From positions 178,381-242,380 of the forward strand of contig NZ_VLKK01000006.1 in the NCBI RefSeq assembly GCF_007830065.1: a DNA stretch of 64,000 bases. Direction: 5' to 3'. Source of the DNA: Sphingobium wenxiniae (lineage in GTDB: Bacteria; Pseudomonadota; Alphaproteobacteria; Sphingomonadales; Sphingomonadaceae). Under the pieces are notes generated by a model, which saw nothing but the letters and a program-made list of their open reading frames with translations, was not told where the DNA came from and searched no databases. Positions 9,901-17,915 of the stretch are shown here, piece after piece (the stretch's first letter is position 1; every line of letters begins with the position of its first letter). A program made the translations under genes and the position numbers.

Positions 9901-10498
9901 GAAGACACGCCTTAACTGGCAGAACGCCCAGCGCCGTGCAGAAGACCTGGCTGAACGGCTTAAGCGCCGGATGGCGATCCTGGAGCAAGAGCGGTTCATT
10001 TCATCCCAGCCACCGCGGGTGCGGGGCGGCATGATCGTCATTCCGCGCGGATTGCTGCAGGCACGTCAGCCAGAAGGTGGCGCTGGAGGTGGCGGCTTTT
10101 CTGAAGACCCGGTTGCCCGCCGGTTGATCGAGATCGCCGCCATGACTGCAGTGATCAATGCGGAACTTGCGCTCGGCAATTCGCCCAAGGACGTTTCGGC
10201 CCAGAAGGTCGGCTACGACATCGCATCCTACGACCCCAAGACGGATCACCTGCGCTTTATCGAGGTCAAGGGCCGGATCGATGGTGCCGATAGCGTGATG
10301 ATCACGCGGCAAGAGGTCATCACCTCCCTGCATGAGCCGGACAAATTCATCCTGGCGATTGTTCAGGTCGAGGCCGGGTTCGCCCGAGAACCGCGCTATG
10401 TTCGCGGCGCTCTCGACACGCGTGAACCCCCGTTTGAACAAAACGCCATTCAATTCAATATCAATCGTCTATTGGAAAGGGGCGAGATTCCATCATGA
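6992..10498 (+). CDS. SNF2-type DEAH helicase with C-terminal DUF3883 nuclease-like domain
   Basis: A protein of 1168 residues from GTG 6992 (GGGGA eight bases upstream; the in-frame ATG 6941 lies inside the HTH gene). Walker A DDPGAGKT is near residue 130, the DEAH box (CDEAHRMS) near 230, then SATPHNGKEEDFQLF, and motif VI QRFGRIHRIGQ near 600: a superfamily 2 SNF2-like translocase. Residues about 1040-1130 contain a DUF3883 domain with GYDIASYDP and IEVKGR, resembling the D/E-x-K core of restriction-type nucleases. It is the helicase subunit of a helicase-methylase-ATPase defence operon and may translocate on and cleave foreign DNA. Its stop overlaps the next start by 4 bp (ATGA), indicating translational coupling. 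Confidence 0.9.
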   Translation: MTVLEDLKNGAVVQGIIPSQPVEIVSVDWIGQQAVNLVYRVPGGSVAETTLYRDDEHRLSVETRGHAWSFDADGALLRLVTEANRIKLAHFFDPYLAIHTSLVEPLPHQISAVYGEMLTRQPLRFLLADDPGAGKTIMAGLLIKELIARSDLERCLIVAPGSLVEQWQDELGQKFGLEFDILTRDMIETSRSGNAFNDHPRLIARLDVLARNEDLQQKLSSSTEWDLVICDEAHRMSASYFGGDVKYTKRYQLGQLLGQASRHLLLMSATPHNGKEEDFQLFMALLDGDRFEGRFRDGVHYADTADMMRRLTKEELLRFDGRPLFPERRAYTVKYELSPVEAELYSAVTEYVRTEMNRVQRFADQDGKKRNNVGFALQILQRRLASSPAAIYQSLKRRRERLENQLAEARLARRGGRTDFSVVNVREDDLRDIEEYGQDEVDEIEDLISTGATTAETIEQLEIEVQTLKGLESMALNVLGSGQDTKWTQLNRILDDDLMVDADGNRRKLIIFTEPKDTLHYLVDKVRARLGKPDAVDVIHGGVTREERRKIVERFMQDRDMLVLIANDAAGEGVNLQRGHLMVNYDLPWNPNKIEQRFGRIHRIGQTEVCHLWNLVAADTREGEVYGRLLEKLEAAREALGGRVYDVLGELFEGTALKDLLFEAIQYGEQEDVKARLFQVVDGAVDQDHLLRLLERRALTNDTMPQTKVHELRLEMERAEAQRLQPHHVQSFFVEAFQHLGGQIKRREEGRWEILHVPVVLRERDRQIGSGAPIQKRYERICFEKGRINQQPVAAFLYPGHPLMEAVISVIREQYDHLMKRGAVLVDDTDPGEGIEALFLLEHSVQDSRLTSTGKPHIISEKLQFAAIDKDGRATDAGIAPHLNLRPATPAEVALVDDLLHEDWLRNDLEKTAVRFATVELAQSHVADVKARRVPEIDKVEQEVRARLKKEVNYWDARAFELKEEERAGKKTRLNWQNAQRRAEDLAERLKRRMAILEQERFISSQPPRVRGGMIVIPRGLLQARQPEGGAGGGGFSEDPVARRLIEIAAMTAVINAELALGNSPKDVSAQKVGYDIASYDPKTDHLRFIEVKGRIDGADSVMITRQEVITSLHEPDKFILAIVQVEAGFAREPRYVRGALDTREPPFEQNAIQFNINRLLERGEIPS

Positions 10499-10932
10499 CC
10501 GCAAAAATAGGGTCAAAGCCTAAGGCTGTTGTCTATTCGTTTGAAGGCAGGTGGGAGGATTCGCTCCGCTCTGGTAAAGTGCGCGTGTTCTTTAGAAAGC
10601 GGCGCCCCGTTAACGTACCAGAACGCATATATTTATATGTAGGCGTCCCTATAAAAAAGATAATTGGGTATGCAGAGGTAGATAAAATTGCAGATATTTC
10701 CCAATCCGAAGCTATTTCAATTAAGTCTTATGGGCATATAACTAAAGACGAAATAGTCACCTATATGGGTGAAAGAAAATATATAAATGCCATTTATATT
10801 AAAAATCATAAAATATTTAAAACTCCACTATCTCTAAACTTTTTAGAGGAAAATTTTGGATTTAATCCACCCCAAAGCTTTTCCAATCTAGATGAGAAAA
10901 TGGAAGCAGAATTTATAGCGAGTGGACGATGA
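10495..10932 (+). CDS. Small ASCH/PUA-like domain protein embedded in the defence operon
   Basis: A 145-residue protein. SGKVRVFFRKRRP at residues 26-38, then ERIYLYVGVPIKKIIGYAEV at 43-62 and a late PPQSF at 125-129, match what I recall of the ASCH/PUA-like family COG4933 (G-x-K...EFRK, IYIYAS-P-K-IVGE, PPQSF). PUA-like folds bind RNA or modified bases. It overlaps both neighbours by 4 bp (ATGA at each end), so it is translated with the helicase and methylase. Its DNA is far more AT-rich than the helicase gene before it, with many AUA and AAA codons, pointing to separate acquisition. A role in sensing modified bases is inference. Confidence 0.72.
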   Translation: MTAKIGSKPKAVVYSFEGRWEDSLRSGKVRVFFRKRRPVNVPERIYLYVGVPIKKIIGYAEVDKIADISQSEAISIKSYGHITKDEIVTYMGERKYINAIYIKNHKIFKTPLSLNFLEENFGFNPPQSFSNLDEKMEAEFIASGR

Positions 10933-13721
10933 AAAAAAAGCTAATTGAAGTCGCCATTCCGCTTGAAGCAATCAATACGGCTTCGATAAGGGAAAAATCG
11001 ATACGTCATGGGCATCCATCTACGCTGCATTTGTGGTGGGCGCGACGCCCCTTAGCTGCGTGTCGCGCAGTTCTGTTTGCCCAACTCGTTGACGACCCCT
11101 CGAGCCATCCGGATAGGTTCCCGACCCCTAAAGCCGTGGAAGCGGAGCGGCTGCGACTGTTCTCGATTATTGAGGAACTAGTTCAGTGGGAAAGCACGAC
11201 AAATGACGAGGTTCTAGAGCGGGCGCGAGCCGAAATCAGAAGCTCTTGTGGCGAAGATCTCCCGCACATCTACGACCCATTTTCTGGTGGGGGCTCGATT
11301 CCACTAGAAGCCCAGAGGCTGGGATTGCCTTCCTACGGATCAGATTTGAACCCGATTGCAGTCATGATCGGGAAATCCATGATCGAAATCCCTCCCAAAT
11401 TCCTGCATCAAGCTCCTGTCCACCTGGGCGCTGGCGGTCGCACATCATATAGGTATGCGGAAGGCCTTGCCGAAGATGTGCAGCATTATGGCGAGTGGAT
11501 TCGCCAGCGAGCATTCGAGAGAATTGGGGAATACTATCCATCAGTCGAAATTCCCGTTGGCACCAATGCTGCCGGCGGAAAGAAGGATGGCAAGGTAGTT
11601 GCGTGGATATGGGTTCGAACGGTTCCAAGTCCTGATCCAGCATTTGCTGATGTCGAAGTGCCATTGCTTTCGAGCTTCACACTTTCTTCAAAGAAGGGGC
11701 GTGAAGTTTGGATCGAGCCAATTGTTGATAAAAATTCAAAAACAATCTTATTTAGCATCCGCACTGGAGGGACCAGTGCCGAGATCAAAGCTGCCGAAAT
11801 GGGAGCAACTGCTGGTAAACGGCAGGGTTTTCGTTGCCTGATTTCTGACGCTGCAATAACATATGATTACATTCGAACTATTGGGCAAGCTGGCAAGATG
11901 GGCACGAGGCTTGTAGCAATTGTCGCCGAGGGCAAACGGGGGCGTATATTTCTTCCTGCAAATGATGAGCACGAACGCATAGCGCACTCGGCAAATCCAG
12001 AGTGGAAGCCTAGACTAGTTCTTCAAGGTAAGGCACAAGTGAATGTCGCAAACTACGGCATAACGACAGTCGGAGACCTATTCACAAATAGACAATTGCT
12101 GGCATTAGATACAATTTCGAACCTTATATCTGAGGTTAAAAAGAAAATCGAGAGCGATGCAATTAGCCGCGGCATGGCTGATGATGCAAGGCATCTCAGA
12201 GATGGTGGTGCAGGCGCACTCGCTTATTCCGAAGCGGTTAGCCTTTATCTTTCTTTTGGTGTCAGCAGGCTGGCTGACATATCTAATGCTCACTGCAACT
12301 GGTCCAGGTCGGCAAATCAGGCGGTCCACTTATTTGGCCGGCAGGCCATCCCGATGGTCTGGGATTTCGCTGAAACAGCTCTTTTCTCAGACATGGCAGG
12401 AGACTTCCGCACTTCTCTGAATAGCATCGTTAAGGCGTTGGTGCGATTGAACCCTGCATCTGAAGGATTTGAAGTGCAGCACGATGCACAGTCCATGTCC
12501 TATCCGGAAAATGCGGTTATAAGCACCGACCCCCCATACTATGACAACATTGACTATGCAGATTTATCTGATTTCTTTTTCGAACTAATGAAGAGGAATG
12601 CTTCAGATATTTATCCAGATATATTTCAAGTTCTTGCGACTCCAAAAAATGAAGAGCTTGTCGCTTCTCCATCAAGGTTTGGTGGAAAAGATGCCGCGGA
12701 AAGCCATTTTCTAAATGGAATGAGTGTCGCAATTGCTAATATGGCTAGGGGGGCAAATTCGAATTTTCCAACGACGATATATTATGCATTCAAGCAGAGT
12801 GAAATTCAGGCTGAAGGCATTAGTTCAACCGGGTGGGCTACATTTTTATCAGCCGTCATGTCGGCTGGATTTCAGATAGTTGGCACATGGCCTATCCGGA
12901 CCGAACGCGATACTGGGCTTAAAGTCGGGATGAATGTTCTGGCGAATTCCGTCGTGCTGGTGTGCCGAAAAAAGATCTCTACTGCGGAGGTCATCACTCG
13001 TGCGGAATTCATCCGCGCTCTAAAGCGAGAATTGCCGCCAGCAATCGCTGAGCTTCAGGCCGCCAACATTGCCCCCGCAGACATGCCCCAATCGGCCATT
13101 GGCCCCGGCATGGGTGTGTTTTCGCGCTACAAAGGGGTTCTAGAGTCCGATGACAGCCCGATGAGCGTAAAAGCCGCCTTGCAACTGATCAACCGGGAGC
13201 TTGATGACTATCTCGGCGGTATTCAGGGGGAGTTCGATGCGGACACCCGTTTTGCCATTACCTGGTTTGAGCAGAACGGGTTGAAGGCCGGTGATTATGG
13301 CACAGCGAACAACATCGCCACTGCGCGTGGGATTTCGGTCGAAAGCGTTAAGCACGCCGGGATCGTCGAAAGCCAAGCCGGCAAGGTTCGAGTTCTCCGC
13401 CGGGACGAACTGGATGACAAATGGGAGCCTGGGACCGATCAACACCTGACGATCTGGGAATGCCTTCAGCATCTTGTGCGCTTGCATGAAAAGGACGGAA
13501 TTTCACATGCAACAAGCGTCCTGCTTAAGAAGATCGGCGACAAGGGCGAGGCTGTTAAGGACCTCGCGTATATCCTTTATGATATCAACGCAAACAAGCG
13601 TCAGGACGCCAAAGAGGCGATCGCCTACAATGCTCTGATTGCAGACTGGACTGAACTGTCCCGCCAAGCTGCGACGGTATACGATACGCGTGGCGACCTT
13701 CAGCAGCGACTTGACCTTTAA
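10929..13721 (+). CDS. DUF1156 DNA methyltransferase of the defence operon
   Basis: A 930-residue methylase. The N-terminus (KKLIEVAIPLEAIN...HPSTLHLWWARRPLAA) is the DUF1156 signature. The SAM-binding motif DPFSGGGSIPLEA is at residues 116-128 and the catalytic DPPYYDN near residue 535, the order and sequence of an amino-methyltransferase acting on adenine N6 or cytosine N4. It probably marks host DNA so that the helicase/ATPase machinery spares it. Base composition changes inside the gene: up to about 12960 it is AT-rich like the preceding small gene, and after that it resembles the GC-richer helicase and ATPase genes. It is coupled to the upstream gene by a 4 bp overlap and followed by the ATPase after 12 bp. 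Confidence 0.9.
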   Translation: MKKKLIEVAIPLEAINTASIREKSIRHGHPSTLHLWWARRPLAACRAVLFAQLVDDPSSHPDRFPTPKAVEAERLRLFSIIEELVQWESTTNDEVLERARAEIRSSCGEDLPHIYDPFSGGGSIPLEAQRLGLPSYGSDLNPIAVMIGKSMIEIPPKFLHQAPVHLGAGGRTSYRYAEGLAEDVQHYGEWIRQRAFERIGEYYPSVEIPVGTNAAGGKKDGKVVAWIWVRTVPSPDPAFADVEVPLLSSFTLSSKKGREVWIEPIVDKNSKTILFSIRTGGTSAEIKAAEMGATAGKRQGFRCLISDAAITYDYIRTIGQAGKMGTRLVAIVAEGKRGRIFLPANDEHERIAHSANPEWKPRLVLQGKAQVNVANYGITTVGDLFTNRQLLALDTISNLISEVKKKIESDAISRGMADDARHLRDGGAGALAYSEAVSLYLSFGVSRLADISNAHCNWSRSANQAVHLFGRQAIPMVWDFAETALFSDMAGDFRTSLNSIVKALVRLNPASEGFEVQHDAQSMSYPENAVISTDPPYYDNIDYADLSDFFFELMKRNASDIYPDIFQVLATPKNEELVASPSRFGGKDAAESHFLNGMSVAIANMARGANSNFPTTIYYAFKQSEIQAEGISSTGWATFLSAVMSAGFQIVGTWPIRTERDTGLKVGMNVLANSVVLVCRKKISTAEVITRAEFIRALKRELPPAIAELQAANIAPADMPQSAIGPGMGVFSRYKGVLESDDSPMSVKAALQLINRELDDYLGGIQGEFDADTRFAITWFEQNGLKAGDYGTANNIATARGISVESVKHAGIVESQAGKVRVLRRDELDDKWEPGTDQHLTIWECLQHLVRLHEKDGISHATSVLLKKIGDKGEAVKDLAYILYDINANKRQDAKEAIAYNALIADWTELSRQAATVYDTRGDLQQRLDL

Positions 13722-13733
13722 GGACGATAGAAG

Positions 13734-16700
13734 ATGGCCAAGAGCACCCGCCAATATGTCTTTGAAGGCATGGAGCTTCTTCCCGAAGCCCTGGTCCCGT
13801 TCGTTGAGAAGCGCCTAGAAAGTTCACTCACCGGTCACTGGCAGGTGGAGGTGGTGCAGCGTGTATCCGGCCTGAAGCCCAACTCCAATGGGGAGGTCGG
13901 CTGGGATCAGCAGGGTCTTTTGAAGACCATGATGGCGTTCTGGAAGGACGCGTTCTCCATGGTGCTAGGGCACCCGGAGCGCTCCTACATCTCAGAGCTT
14001 CTCGATGTGCGAAATAAGCTCTCGCACAATGAGACCTTCACCTATGACGACGCGGAGCGCGCCCTTGACACCATGAGGCGGCTCATGGAGTCGATCAGTG
14101 CAGGGGATGTGGCGACCGAGATCGCCAAGATGCGCGATACGATCCTGCGCACCAAGTTCACCGAGTTGCAGCGCAATGAGGAACGTCGGAAGACCCACCG
14201 CCTTGACATCTCGGTCGAAACCGTTGCCGGCCTCATGCCCTGGCGCGAAGTGGTGGAGCCCCACCAGGATGTCGCCACCGGCGAGTTCCAGCAGGCGGAG
14301 TTCGCCGCGGATCTTGCCAAGGTGCACAATGGCAGCGCGCCGTCAGAGTACAAGAACCCGACCGAGTTCTTCGCTCGCACCTATCTAACAGAGGGCTTGA
14401 GCAACCTACTGATCGGCGCAGCCAAGCGGCTGTCCAGCGCAAGTGGCGATCCGGTCGTTGAACTTCAGACCAATTTTGGCGGCGGCAAAACGCACTCGAT
14501 GTTGGCGCTCTATCACATGGCTAGCGGCACGGCGGCCCAGGACCTTCCGGGACTAGACCAGTTGCTGTCGCAGCACGGACTGACCGTTCCTAAGAAGATC
14601 AACCGGGCTGTCTTGGTCGGCACCTCGCGCGGCCCGCAGGATGTCTTAAGCGTTGAAGGTGGTCTGAAAATTCGCACCACTTGGGGCGAATTGGCTTGGC
14701 AGCTGGGCGGGGCCGAAGGCTTTACCATGGTAGCCGACAATGACGAGCGTGGGATCGCTCCAGGCTCCAACCTTCTGGAAGCCCTCTTCAAGAAGTATTC
14801 GCCATCGCTGATCTTGATCGATGAGTGGGTCGCTTATCTTCGTCAGGTCTACAAGGTGGAGGGCCTGCCATCGGGCTCCTTCGACGCCAACCTCTCCTTC
14901 GTCCAATCGCTGACAGAAGCGGTAAAGGCGAGCCCAGGCACATTGCTTGTGGCGTCGCTTCCAGCATCGCAGATCGAGGTCGGCGGCGAAGGCGGGCAAG
15001 AAGCGCTCGTGCGGCTCAAACAGACCTTCAGCCGCGTGGAGTCATCATGGCGGCCGGCTTCTCAGGAAGAGAGCTACGAGATTGTCCGGCGACGCCTGTT
15101 CAAGGAAATCCCCAGCGATCGCTTCCATCACCGCGACAACACGCTGAAGCAGTACGCAAAACTCTATCGTGAAAACGCTGACGATTTCCCGAAGGGATGT
15201 GCAGACGAGGACTACCGGCGCAAGCTGGAAAAGTCTTACCCGATCCATCCCGAGATGTTCGACCAGCTCTATACGAGCTGGGGCTCGCTGGAGAAGTTCC
15301 AGCGCACGCGTGGTGTGCTGCGTCTCATGGCGCAAGTCATCCACGAGCTTTGGATGGGCAATGATCCGTCGGTCATGATCATGCCAGGGAGCGTGGCCAT
15401 CAGCTCGGCACGCGTGGAGCCAGAGTTGCTCCATTATCTCGATGCCAGCTGGCAATCGATCATCGCTGGAGACGTCGATGGCATTACATCAACGCCATAC
15501 AAGATTGACCAGTCTGCGCCGAACCTAAACCGCTACTCCGCGACCCGCCGGGTCGCGCGCACCATTTTCATGGGCACAGCGCCCACACATGGGCAGGAGA
15601 ACAAGGGGCTCGACGACAAGCAGATCAATCTGGGTGTGGTCCAACCAGGAGAACGCCCTGCGATCTTCGGGGATGCATTGAGGCGTCTCACCAACCAGGC
15701 CAAGTTCATGCACAGCGACCTTGGGCGCTATTGGTATTCGATGTCGGCGAGCCTGAACCGGATCGCCGCAGATCGTGCCGGGCAAATCGAGGAGGCGTTG
15801 GTTCTTCTGGAGATCGACAAGGCGCTGGGGAGCTACATCAACGGCCTGTCCGATCGCGGGCATTTCGACGCCGTACAGGTCGCGCCGGGCAGCTCGTCCG
15901 ACGTGCCTGACGAAGCTGGAGGCGTGCGCGCAGTCGTGCTGGGTGTGGCGCACTCCCACACCGGTCGCGAGGGCTCAGAGGCCATGACCGAGGCTAAGGA
16001 TATCTTGTTGCAGCGGGGCACGACCCCGCGCGTCTATCGCAACATGCTGGTCTTCCTGGCTGCGGAACAGCGCCAGCTAGACAACCTTAAGGCCTCCATG
16101 CGCTCGGCCTTGGCCTGGGCGGAGATCGTCCGGGAAATCGACCGGCTGAACCTGACCCAGAGCGACAGCGCCCTGGCGAAGGCCAAGCTCGTCGAGGCTA
16201 ACGAAACGCTGAAGACGCGGCTCAAGGAAGCCTGGTGCTATCTGATCTACCCTGTGCAGGAAACCGCACAGGCCGATCTGGAATGGACGACGGCAAAAGT
16301 TCCGGCCCAGGACGGATTGCTGGCCAGGGCAAGCAAGAAGCTTGTCAGCGATGAGGGCCTGCTCCCCGAGCTCGGCCCGGCCCGCCTTGACCGCGAGCTG
16401 CAGAAATACATCTGGAACGGCAAGTCCCACCTGCATCTCAAGGACCTGTGGGAGTATCTGAACCGCTACACCTACATGCCGCGGATCAAGAACCGCGAGG
16501 TTCTGGCCAAGACGGTTCAGGCAGCCGTCGGCGGTATGCTCCCGGGCCCGTTTGCGTATGCCGAGCGATGGGACGAGGCCAAGAAGACCTATGCTGGTCT
16601 GGCGATTGACCACGCAGGTGGGGCGCAGATCGTCATTGATAGCGAGTCCGTTATCATCCAGCCGGATGTCGCTGAGGCTAATCGGCCCAAGCCAGCGGTT

Positions 16701-17033
16701 GTGCCGGAGGGCGGAGGCGCCGCTCCGGGGACTACGCCACCAATCCCCGGCGGTGGTCAGGCGGGAACACCTCCAATCGAACCTGGACCAGTGGTCGAGA
16801 AGAACCCGACGCGCTTCTCAGGAACAGTCATGATCTCACCAGATCGGCCGGCGCGTGTCATGCACCAGATCGTTGAGGCCATTGTCGAACAGTTGACCAC
16901 GATGGCCGGCAGCGAGGTGACCCTCAGGCTTGAGATTGACGCGGAGGTTCCGACAGGTCTGGACCGCGCCAAAGTCCGGACCCTGATCGAGAATGCGACC
17001 ACGCTTGGGTTCATCGAGAAGATCATCAAATAG
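13734..17033 (+). CDS. DUF499 ATPase with N-terminal Swt1-HEPN-like domain
   Basis: A 1099-residue protein. Residues 1-115 form a helical domain ending in LLDVRNKLSHNE, where R93-x4-H98 is the HEPN-type motif seen in Swt1-like domains. A P-loop (NFGGGKTHS) lies near residues 248-256 and a Walker B SLILIDEWVAY near residue 360, the pattern of DUF499 ATPases found with DUF1156 methylases in anti-phage loci. A proline/glycine-rich linker at about 990-1020 precedes a C-terminal domain. It is the last gene of the operon and is followed by a strong hairpin. The HEPN motif raises the possibility of RNase activity, but many HEPN domains are only structural. Confidence 0.88.
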   Translation: MAKSTRQYVFEGMELLPEALVPFVEKRLESSLTGHWQVEVVQRVSGLKPNSNGEVGWDQQGLLKTMMAFWKDAFSMVLGHPERSYISELLDVRNKLSHNETFTYDDAERALDTMRRLMESISAGDVATEIAKMRDTILRTKFTELQRNEERRKTHRLDISVETVAGLMPWREVVEPHQDVATGEFQQAEFAADLAKVHNGSAPSEYKNPTEFFARTYLTEGLSNLLIGAAKRLSSASGDPVVELQTNFGGGKTHSMLALYHMASGTAAQDLPGLDQLLSQHGLTVPKKINRAVLVGTSRGPQDVLSVEGGLKIRTTWGELAWQLGGAEGFTMVADNDERGIAPGSNLLEALFKKYSPSLILIDEWVAYLRQVYKVEGLPSGSFDANLSFVQSLTEAVKASPGTLLVASLPASQIEVGGEGGQEALVRLKQTFSRVESSWRPASQEESYEIVRRRLFKEIPSDRFHHRDNTLKQYAKLYRENADDFPKGCADEDYRRKLEKSYPIHPEMFDQLYTSWGSLEKFQRTRGVLRLMAQVIHELWMGNDPSVMIMPGSVAISSARVEPELLHYLDASWQSIIAGDVDGITSTPYKIDQSAPNLNRYSATRRVARTIFMGTAPTHGQENKGLDDKQINLGVVQPGERPAIFGDALRRLTNQAKFMHSDLGRYWYSMSASLNRIAADRAGQIEEALVLLEIDKALGSYINGLSDRGHFDAVQVAPGSSSDVPDEAGGVRAVVLGVAHSHTGREGSEAMTEAKDILLQRGTTPRVYRNMLVFLAAEQRQLDNLKASMRSALAWAEIVREIDRLNLTQSDSALAKAKLVEANETLKTRLKEAWCYLIYPVQETAQADLEWTTAKVPAQDGLLARASKKLVSDEGLLPELGPARLDRELQKYIWNGKSHLHLKDLWEYLNRYTYMPRIKNREVLAKTVQAAVGGMLPGPFAYAERWDEAKKTYAGLAIDHAGGAQIVIDSESVIIQPDVAEANRPKPAVVPEGGGAAPGTTPPIPGGGQAGTPPIEPGPVVEKNPTRFSGTVMISPDRPARVMHQIVEAIVEQLTTMAGSEVTLRLEIDAEVPTGLDRAKVRTLIENATTLGFIEKIIK

Positions 17034-17043
17034 GTAACGCCAT

Positions 17044-17074
17044 CACCAAGGCCGGCTCGATGCTGGCCTTGGTG
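17044..17074 (+). terminator. Stem-loop at the end of the defence operon
   Basis: A perfect 10 bp stem, CACCAAGGCC / GGCCTTGGTG, with an 11-base loop begins 10 bases after the DUF499 stop. It lies between the rightward defence operon and the leftward phage genes and could act in both directions. No U run follows on the plus strand. Confidence 0.55.
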
Positions 17075-17101
17075 AATGTCGTACTCCCCGCAGCAACCAT
17101 G

Positions 17102-17296
17102 CTAACCAATCCGCGCTTTCGCCGTCCTCCGGAATACCACGCTGCCGATACCGGTCAGCGCGAGTACGGCGGTCAGGACGTCCGCCTGTGTCAGCCCGTC
17201 CGGCAGAATGTCGAGCGCGGCGGCCACGCCCCAAAGGCTGCCGATGACGCCGGTCCAGATGGCCTTGGACGCCCACCAGGGTTTCAGATCTTCCAT
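17102..17296 (-). CDS. Small two-helix membrane protein, holin candidate
   Basis: A 64-residue protein with two predicted membrane helices, about residues 12-30 (AIWTGVIGSLWGVAAALDIL) and 40-54 (LTAVLALTGIGSVVF), and a basic C-terminus (RRTAKARIG). ATG 17296 has GGAG ten bases upstream. It follows the endolysin gene, where holins or related lysis proteins usually lie. Two-helix organisation and context support a holin-like role; sequence alone cannot prove it. A terminator hairpin separates it from the endolysin, so it may have its own promoter or depend on read-through. Confidence 0.6.
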   Translation of the reverse strand: MEDLKPWWASKAIWTGVIGSLWGVAAALDILPDGLTQADVLTAVLALTGIGSVVFRRTAKARIG

Positions 17297-17309
17297 GTCG
17301 TTTCTCCAC

Positions 17310-17334
17310 AAAAAAGCCCGCAGGGATTGCGGGC
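17310..17334 (-). terminator. Rho-independent terminator after the endolysin gene
   Basis: Read on the minus strand, GCCCGCA...TGCGGGC forms a 7 bp GC-rich stem followed by TTTTTTG. It lies 28 bases after the endolysin stop and just before the holin-candidate ribosome site. This is the clearest intrinsic terminator in the window. Confidence 0.8.
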
Positions 17335-17361
17335 GGACGGGTTGGTGATGATGTCGGCCGA

Positions 17362-17898
17362 TCAGGCCTCGTTGGGCGACAGCACGCCGTTGGCCGCGAG
17401 CTGGACCGGCTTCGCGCTTGCAGGCGCCTTGCGGTAGGTAGGCCGGCGAATGGCGATGCAGCGGTCGCGGGCGATCCGGGTGATGGTCACACCGTCGGAC
17501 TGGTTGCCGCCCAGCACGTGGAAGGCGCCGTAGTCCTCGCCAACATAGAGCCCGACATGGCCCGAACCCTGTCCGCGGCGGAACACCAGGATATCGCCCA
17601 GCTGGGCCCGGTCGGCGGGATTTCCGAACTTCGCCCAATTGCGCGCCCAGAGCGGACCTTCCACGATCGGCCTGCCAGCGCGTTTGGGGACCACGGCCAT
17701 GAACAGCCCGCACCACGGAATGGCGTCGTCATTATAGATCTTGGCGAGGCCCGTCTCCTTTGCCCAGCCGAGGATCGCGGGATTGTCGGCCGGTCCGACG
17801 ACCTCGAAGGTGCCGTAGAGCTTGCGGGCTTCTTCCAGCATCCTGGGCAGCGGACGCAGGTCATCGATCCAGCCATAGGCCGGTGGTAGCGGTTTCAT
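17362..17898 (-). CDS. Phage endolysin, NlpC/P60-CHAP-like (TIGR02594 type)
   Basis: A 178-residue cell-wall hydrolase. The catalytic Cys candidate is C63 in AIPWCGLFMA and the catalytic His is H114 in GSGHVGLYVGE, preceded by LGDILVF, the arrangement of papain-like peptidoglycan amidases/endopeptidases. ATG 17898 follows GGGAGACATCC; sequence further upstream in frame overlaps another small gene and is not family-like. It lies downstream of the head-connector genes, next to the holin candidate, so it is the lysis enzyme of the element. In a complete phage tail genes would normally lie before it; here they are absent. Confidence 0.85.
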   Translation of the reverse strand: MKPLPPAYGWIDDLRPLPRMLEEARKLYGTFEVVGPADNPAILGWAKETGLAKIYNDDAIPWCGLFMAVVPKRAGRPIVEGPLWARNWAKFGNPADRAQLGDILVFRRGQGSGHVGLYVGEDYGAFHVLGGNQSDGVTITRIARDRCIAIRRPTYRKAPASAKPVQLAANGVLSPNEA

Positions 17899-17915
17899 GG
17901 ATGTCTCCCGGGAAG

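Noticed and set aside
6810..17033. DISARM or BREX assignment of the defence operon
   Set aside because: No DrmA/DrmB/DrmC-like, PglZ, BrxC or Lon-like genes are present; DUF1156 and DUF499 together point to the Hma type instead.
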